Of a stretch of DNA of 64,000 bases, positions 1 through 9,000 are shown piece by piece. The stretch's first letter is position 1. Every line of letters begins with the position of its first letter. Below the pieces are notes generated by a model, which saw nothing but the letters and a program-made list of their open reading frames with translations, had not been told where the DNA came from and made no database searches. The DNA comes from Halichondria panicea (taxonomy: Eukaryota; Porifera; Demospongiae; Suberitida; Halichondriidae): contig NC_087383.1 of NCBI RefSeq assembly GCF_963675165.1, forward strand, positions 4,308,979 through 4,372,978, read 5' to 3'. The position numbers were made by a program, and so were the translations under genes.

Positions 1-3000
1 AACTGGATTCTCATCTCTCAAGCAACGTTTATCAGTGAAGACAGCAGACTTCCCTCCATTGTGAAACGAGTTCTCACCAATTCTGGTGTATATCTAGTCG
101 AGGTCCCTTCAAACATATGGAGAGCAATGTATCACGCCAAGGTTGGTGTCACGGAGGTATCTCCTATGTTAGTTCGCTCCAAACTTCGCACCCACCCTGA
201 AAGTTATTCTAACATTGACCCAATTGGCAAGAGGGTGATTTTGACGTACTGCCTCTCTGACAATTGCTACAACGATCTCAAAGGTTTAAATCTTCTACCC
301 CTAGCGAATGGTAGCTTTACTAACTTCGATACCACTTTCGGACAGCAAACCGTTTACCTTTGCTCTAATGATTGTCCGCGATCCTTACTCCCTAACTTGA
401 ACCACTTACTTGTCGATGCATCAGATGATATAAATCTTCAACAAAATTTGTATTCTGTGGCTGCTCAACAACAAACAAAACTTCGACTCCTCACTGAGAG
501 AGATGTTGCTAGTCTCCTCTCCAAGGCTCTACCTTCAAGCAGGAGCAGTCTAGTGCCCATGCCCCACCCTCAGATTCCCTCCACTTGGCTTCAGACCTTC
601 TGGAATTGGATGCAGAATAAAAATTTACAATATTTTGCTAACCAGCTTCTAATTCCTTGCTACATCTCCACCTCTAGCTCAACAAGAAGTTTTTGCCTTG
701 CTCCCCTTAGCAGTGTACAGGCCGTGATTTATGTCAGCAGATTTTCGTCTTGCTCTAGCAGTTTGCTCTCTGCTCTTTACAAAATGAATATCAGAATTTG
801 CCTACAAAGTGAATTCAGTTATATACAGCACAGGCAACTTTCATCATGCATAAAGCAGCTAGACACAAACAACGTGTTAGATGTCATAGCATCACAGCCA
901 AATTACGGAGGAATTACTTTTACAGCTCCAGAAGCTGACAGCTTGAGAGTTTTTCTCATATCTAGCACTTACACACCTTCTCCAATGAGAATTAATGTCT
1001 TAAAGAACATTTGCATATTCTCGTCTGCTTCAAACTCATCTGAAAAACTGTTTTCTATTAACACAGCAACATTGAATTCTGTAACAAGACAAGTAGTAGG
1101 AGAACCAAACAACTGTGCTTTCAATGTTGCAAACCTGCCTTCAAACTTCATTGTTCTGTCCCGAGGAAATCAGTATCAGCTGCAGCTATTGCAATCCTTA
1201 ACTATCTCTTTTCCATCAGATTGCAAACTTCTTGTTGATCATGTGTTTCCGCTCATTAAAAGCAGGACATTCCCAGACCACCTCATCGACAACATAATGT
1301 CAGAAGTACTGGCCATGTTTCCAGTCCTCAACTCCAGAGAGTACAATATTAATATGGCCAGTCACCTTCAGGGCTTACAATTTGTAAAGACAGCTAATGG
1401 GCGAAAGAGTCCTTTGGAACTATTTACGCCTTTTGATTCAGATATTTTGAGCCTGTATAGCGGAGATAATGTATTCCCTCAGGCTCCTTACAACACGTAT
1501 GAGAGAGTTCAAACTTTAAAAACCTGTGGTCTCCGTGTCGCAGTTACCCCACAACAAGCCCTTGACATTGTCTACTCCATTAGTTGTTCCCACAGCACAC
1601 GTCCACAACAAGTCGATAGCGTAAAGCTAAGTCGGGCCAAGGCAGTGCTTAATTACATAAGCACACCTACTTTTCAAAAGCAAACTGGTGGACACTATGT
1701 AGTAGCTAATGATCGTTATCGAAATTACACCTTCTCAACTGCTCTTAAGCATCTAGCTACTAACTGGAGCTGGCTCCCAATTCTCAGTGATAAGCCGTCC
1801 GGCTATCCTGAGAATATGTCATGGAAAGGGCAAGGCCTTAGTTCACATTTTATTTCTCTGAGCAACTCCATAGTTGCACCTTTGGAGCAAAGTACTCTTC
1901 CCTACCTAGTTGGCTCACAGGCCTATATTGTATCTCCTACTGTTGCCCATTATATTGCCGATATGCTATCAACTGATTCTGGTAGTCTTTCACAGTATGT
2001 GGTCGCTCACTATAAAGAGATACTCACACTCAAGGATCAACTCTCTGCAGATGTTATGAACTGGCTTGTTCTTCAAGTGTATGGCTACATGAACAGTCAA
2101 GGTGCTTCCTATCGTGCATCATTATACTCTATTCCAGAATGGATATATATCAAGAAAGACAGGAAGTTTGTAGCTCCAGCTGTAGTAGCTTTAAAGCAAA
2201 AATCTACTTTCAAGCGTGACCTTGAACCGTACATTTACGTTCTACCCGACACCCTATCTGAATTTTCCATACTTTTTGGCTCAGCTTCTAGAATCTCAAA
2301 AAACGTTAGTCAAGCCCAGATCTTGTCCATCCTCAAGATGATCAGAGACAATGTACAAGCTAATGTTCACCAAACAAATGCTATAGAATCCTGGAGTACA
2401 GTCATGAGCATTCTTAACTGGCTTACGAACGATGGAAACCAGAATGTTCCCGATGAAGTTATGCCAGAAGATGTTCTGGTACCAGTGGAGACACAGTCTG
2501 CATGGCCCCAGCTAGTTCAAGCTTCGGAGGTGGTGTACACAGACAATGACTTCCTAAAGGATTACCTGCAATCGTCTGAGGAAGAACACTCCAACCAATT
2601 TGTGCATGACCACATTTCTGCTAGCCTGGCTCATAATCTTGGTGCAGTTCCGTTGTCGGAGTCTTTGGATATTTCTGAAGACACATTTGAAGATGCTGGT
2701 CAGCACGAACCACTCACCACTCGATTGAAGAATATCCTCCGAGACTACAAAGATGGACTCACTATTATCAAGGAACTGTTGCAAAATGCTGATGATGCAG
2801 AGGCTACTGAAGTGAACATTTGCTATGATGCTAGGCAGCATGAAGCAAATCCAAAGAAACTGTTCTTCTCAGGAATTGCTGAAGCTCACGGTCCTGCTCT
2901 TATCGTTCACAACAATCGAACCTTCTCAGATGATGACTTTAAGAATATAACCAAGCTAGCAGCAGCAACCAAGCAGGATAAAGCTCTCAAAATTGGCAAA

Positions 3001-6000
3001 TTTGGAATAGGCTTTTGCTCTGTGTACCACATGACAGATGTTCCGTCCTTCATCAGTCGAGATTACTTGTACATATTTGATCCTACTCTTTCTTACTTGA
3101 AGAAAGAAGTCAAAAATCCTGCACAACCTGGAAAGAGAACTAAATTTACGCACAGGCTTATATCTGGCTCAAAGCAGTTAGATCCGTACATAGGTCTGTT
3201 TGGATTCGAGAGAACACACAGTTATCAAGGTACATTGTTCCGATTGCCTTTCCGCACAAATGCCAGTGTGCTTAGTGGGACTTGCTATACTGAAAACACT
3301 TTTACAGATCTCGTGTCAGCCATTAAAGAATGTAGCTCCAGCTTACTTCTCTTTTTGCAACATGTGAGAACAATTACTTTCCAGCGAATCGATCCTGGCC
3401 AAAATGCTCCAGTAGTCCTGTTGAAAATATGCCGTGAGAGTATTCACTCCCCCATTTCTCTTCCTACTGGAGTTGAGATTCAAAGTTTGTCTTGTACAGG
3501 AGGGGCACAGGATGTAAGTAAAAACTGTCATTGGCTGATTTCCCAAGCAAATGAAAGAGATTGCCAGAAGATATACTACACTGCCACAGTTGCTTGCCCG
3601 TTAGGCACTTCTGGTAGCTACAGTTTGAACGAAAGTTTCCCAGGAGAGATATTTTGTTTCCTACCGCTCTCTCAGAAGTCAGGGCTACCAGTTCACATCA
3701 GTAGCAACTTTGCTGTGATCAACAATCGCCGAGGCATCTGGACTTCTGACGAAGCTACCTCACAGACAGGCAGAGAAGTCGCATGGAATATCACTCTAAT
3801 GCAAGGGGTCATTCCAAGAGCTTATCATACACTTTTGATAGCACTGAAAGGAATGAACATCCAGGGCTATATTTTCCATGGTTTGTGGCCACAAAAGACA
3901 AAATTATTGAATCAAAATCCATGGAAGTATATGGTATCACAGCTGTATGTACTGATTTCATCAGACCAACTTTTCTACTCAGAGTACCTAAAGCAATGGT
4001 TACATTGCAATCAAAGCAGATTTCTTGCTCCTGGAATCTTGTGTCAGTCATCAGAGCAATCTTCAACTCCTCAATGTGTTACTAGAGTTGTCAAGTATCT
4101 ATACCTGCCAATAGTTGAACTACCTATCACATTCCATTCTTACTTCAATTTGAAAGAAGTTACAATTGATGAACCCGCTTTCACCAAAATTTTTTTCCAG
4201 AACTTGAAATCTCTTGAGTCGATCCTCAGCACTCGCTCTGAGGTAATTCAGTACATGCTTGAGGTGTATGCAGCTGAGTATGATAATGAAACAGAACGGA
4301 GCTACTTGTTGGATGTTTACTTCAAGAATTATGCCTCCATACCATGTACCCCTGACGGCAAAGTACTCAGAAAATGCACTGAAGTTGTTGACCGTGATGC
4401 TGATTTTGCTCCTCTGTATGATAAGTCTGAGAGCTGTTTTCCTATTGACGAACTATCGGAAAGGCATCTTTCCGGCACAGCCTTGCTTGATCTTGGTATG
4501 ATAAGTGAAGCTATTCCATATGATATGCTTGTGGAGCGTGCTCGTACTATTCCGACTTTATATTCATCCAACAAAACCAAAGCTTTAAAGCGTGCAAAAC
4601 TTGTTCTGTCATCATGTACCAAAGTTGTTAGGGCAGCAGAATTGCCACTTACTAAACGAAAGAACGCTAAATCTCGAAGTTTACCATACCAGAAACCCAT
4701 CAGTAGTGGGGAGCTATCTTCTATTCCATTTTTACCAGTGCTTCCAAAACCAACAGGATACCTTCTTCCATGGAAAGGAGATGGGCATGAACTCATGTGT
4801 GGTAAAGATTTGATGATTGTAGGCCAAGATAGGTATAGAGGAAGTACCGGTATCAATCCTGATCTTGCTGGGTCCCAAGTTACATTTGTGAATGAAAACC
4901 GTGTTGAAGATGGAGGCTGTGGGTATATCAACCAAGATAGTCTTTCGGTGATGAGCATACGAAAATCACCTTCCATGGATGAAGCTATTGCACAACTTGC
5001 TGAGATACAAGGAGTGTTTGAATCTCAACTGCCTACTGTAACACAAGAGTTGGTGGAAAGTATTGATAGAATGTGCCGTCAATTGTATGGTTTCCTTGAC
5101 AAGCAACTTGAGCCTGAGAAAGTTCATACATATTTTCCGTGGCATTCAAAACAAGAGCCATCAGGTAGAAATCAGAAGGAAATTCAGCACCTGCAAATAT
5201 CATCTGTGTGGACTGGGAAGCAGTTCGTCAACAAGGAGGTTGTTGGAAGTGACTGGAGCTGTGATGGTCCCTATCTATACAAAGTACCAGCAAGTTTATC
5301 ATCGAGGAAACACTTGATTGAATCTTTGCAGTTGAAGAAACATTTTTACCTGAAGGACATTGAGAAAGCTCTTAAAGCTATGAAGAGCGATTTTAAAGAC
5401 CAACCAGTAGATAAGCAGTGCCAGGCCGTGCTACATTCTGTTGTAACTCTGCTTCACCATATCGAACTGAATCCAGTAACTATCCCCACACTTATGCTTC
5501 CTGGTGAAGATTATGTCCTGCACAAGTCAAACACACTGGCCTATAATGACGTAGACTGGGCACCAAAGGACCCTAAGTACACTTACGTACATGACACCAT
5601 TCCACCAAGCCTGGCAAAGAAACTGGGCGTGGTACCAGCAAGAAGTAGAATCCTGGAGAAATTTGTGAGCTCTTCATCCAGTCAATTTCAGAGTATCAAA
5701 TTCGGCCAGCATGAAGAACTAACTAGCAGGATTCAAAACATAATACGAGATTATCCGTTTGATATCACAATTCTTAAAGAACTTCTCCAAAACACTGATG
5801 ATGCCAAGGCAACTAAAATGTATATCATTTTGGACATGAGGACTCACGGAAATCAAGGAATACTATCGCAGAATTGGGATAAACTTCAAGGCCCAGCTCT
5901 TCTAGTTTGGAATGACAGTGTCTTTTCTGAGAAAGACTTGGTAGGCATACAGAAATTGGGGCTTGGGAGTAAACGCACTGACTACGAAAGTATTGGTCAG

Positions 6001-9000
6001 TACGGCATCGGCTTCAATGTTGTTTACCACCTCACTGATTGCCCTAGCTTCATCACTGGAGGAGAAACTATGTGTGTGCTGGATCCACACTGTAAGTATG
6101 TGCATGAAGCTAATGTGCTCTATCCAGGACGAAGATTTGAAGGTTTGAGTCAGGGCTTCTGGAAATTATTTCCTGATATGAGCTCTGCTTATCTGCAGTC
6201 TGGCCTTGAAAATTGCCCTCCTGAGCTTAGTGGTGGCTCTTTATTTCGATTTCCTTTAAGGCACACAGAACAGCATTTGAGAGACTCACAAATTGTCGCT
6301 AGAAATAAGAACGGAACTCCAGTTGGTGTACCTATAACATCTAGAAGCATGCTTAAAATGCTTCAAGATTGGGCACCCAGTATGAAAGAAGCAATGCTTT
6401 TTCTCAATAATGTCACAGAACTAAAATTCATGGTTATAGGAGAAAATAGGAAGACTATAGACATCATGAATAAGTATTGCACTGAAGTTGACGATTCAGT
6501 TCAAAAGAGTCGCCTACAGCTTCATAAAGCAATGTCTGACTTTAACAACAAGAAAGGAAACAAATCTCTTGTAATCAGATACCCCTTAACCATTAGTGAC
6601 ATACGTTTCTCATCTGGAAAGGAAGTTTCAACGGTCGAAAAGTGGTTAATTCAACAGGGGCTGGGAGATATGGAGAATGAACAACAAACGTGGAGTTTTG
6701 TTGAAACGATCAAGCCAAGACATGGGATTGCAGCTCCTATCTCATTGCCTCCACGTCCCAGACCAATGACACCATACACTCAAGTTTTTCTAAAGACTGC
6801 ACTATCAAGCGAGGAAAAATTCAGGGGCAAAGTGTTTTGCTTCTTGCCTCTACCAGTTACATCAAAACTGCCGGTGCATGTGAACGGAAACTTTATTCTG
6901 AACTCAACCCGTAGAAACTTGTGGAGTTGTACAGAGGAGGAGAGACAAGATGACCGATCTGTTTGGAACAATCGATTGTTTCAAGCGATATCCTCTTCGT
7001 ACGCAATTCTTCTTGAGCATTCTCAATCTTTTTATGTATCCACTGAGCCGTACAAGGGATGGCTCACAGTGAATCATGATATCAGGAAGTACTATGAGAT
7101 ATTTCCATATTCTTCTGAATTAGACAAAGTTTTCAAAAAATTTGCAGATAGTGTTTATGAGAAACTGGTTTCCCACAACAAAAACATTATGGCGGTAGTG
7201 GACAAGAAATACTCCGCAAGTATTTCACCATTGTCAACTAGATCAAAGAATACTACTAGTGAGTCAAAACAATTGCAAGTAATTTGGTATCCTCCTAAAA
7301 GCCGTGATCCATCCACTCAAGTATACTTCTGGTCATACGTTTCTAGCATTGATGAAGAGTGGAGAGAAATAAAAACAATTCTGGAAAGCATAGGCATGAA
7401 ACTGACAGCAGCAAGTCATTTTATTCAAGCTCAACTCAACGAATTCATGAAGGAGGGTACCAAGAAGATTGAATCTACCAGCCCGCAAACTGTATTCGAG
7501 TACTATTCAACATTTTGCTCTCAGGCAAGCAACACAAGACAGTTCCCATGTGCTATCAGTGACACTGTTTTTAGAGATGTGTCTAGATTTAAAATGTTTA
7601 CTGAATACCTCCTACGAGACACTATATGTACAACTGCTAAGGTATCACTGATTCCCTCAAGGATTAAAGCCAGTCCAGAACCTACAAACCCATCGGAATT
7701 CTCAAGTGAACCGTTTGGTCACCCCCTTCTCTTAACTGCAGATGGTCAGTTGAGGAGATTCCAACAAGAAGCGAAGGTTATCAAGTCAATTTTTTCTGAG
7801 CTTTTTCCCAGTGCCTCCGAGTGTTTTGTCCACCCTAAAATGATAGAGGTTGCATACAGCTGTGACTATTTTATAGTCTGTCAGCCATTGTTAGACAATT
7901 CTTACAGTATGGACCTTGTCAACAGGCTTCTATTCCATCACTTACCCAAGTGCCTGAAAACAAAACGAGTACTACAGCTTCCTCCAGAATTGTCAAAGGA
8001 CCAGTTGTACACATATTGGAAGTGCTTTTCATCAGATTCTGTTTTTAGTTTCCACATGCCCACTTTACTCAAACAATGGGCTCTTTTACCAAGTACATGT
8101 GGCAGTCTCCACTCGTACAGTGACTCGCTTGTTCCTGTTTATCCAGTTACAAAGCATGAAACGGAAGCCTCTTCGCTCGTTCTCGAAGTGTATCAAGTCC
8201 TACAAAAGGCAGGCATGCCTATCCTGGATATCAAAGTTGTTGGCTTTGCTAAACTATCTTGCCCAGTTCTATCTAATGTGTGTGATATTTTAAAGGCAAT
8301 GTTTTATCTTAATCAAAAGAAGGACTTGTCTGTGATTATTGGGAAGAACATTAGAACAATGGTGTCGTATCTCAAACAAATCGATTTTAGGAACAATCCG
8401 GAGAGTCTTAAGTATGTCAAGTCTCTTCCTCTGTTTGAGTGCGTGGATGGTGAATTCAGAGCTTTACATGATAAATCAGCTTATGTCTGGCCATGTGAAG
8501 CCAGTGATGTTGGCTACTCTGAATGGAGTGAATGTGTTCCAATGGCTGTTTTCGTCAAAACTGGTTTATGGGAACTCCTTGGTTCTCCAGAAACATTACT
8601 TATTACTGTGCTCTCTGTAGAAGAGTTATACAGCAAATTCATTTTCAAAAACTTCCATGTACTTGATGAGCACAGTAGATACAGTCACCTTGCCCATATC
8701 AGAGATGAATTATTTGACATTATCAGTGTTTGTGCAAGCAATAAATCTAAGCACAACAAAAACAGGGAACGAGCTGCAACCTTTATCTGTGACTTAAAAA
8801 GACTCAATTGTATTGGTGAAGATGTCTTGAAACCAGTGAGCAGCTATTGCAACCATGAAGTCGAGATTTTCAACACTTTCAGTGAGTACTTCGATTTTCT
8901 CCCTGCCTACTTTAAAAGTGCATGGAAAGAATGGCTCAAGTTCTTCATGGAGTTAGGACTGAAGTGCACAGTTACAATGGAACAATTTTTGCTGTTTTGC

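Noticed and set aside
4329-4976. 215-residue minus-strand ORF inside the sacsin-like gene
   Set aside because: Shadow of the long coding frame on the other strand; no independent motif or signal.
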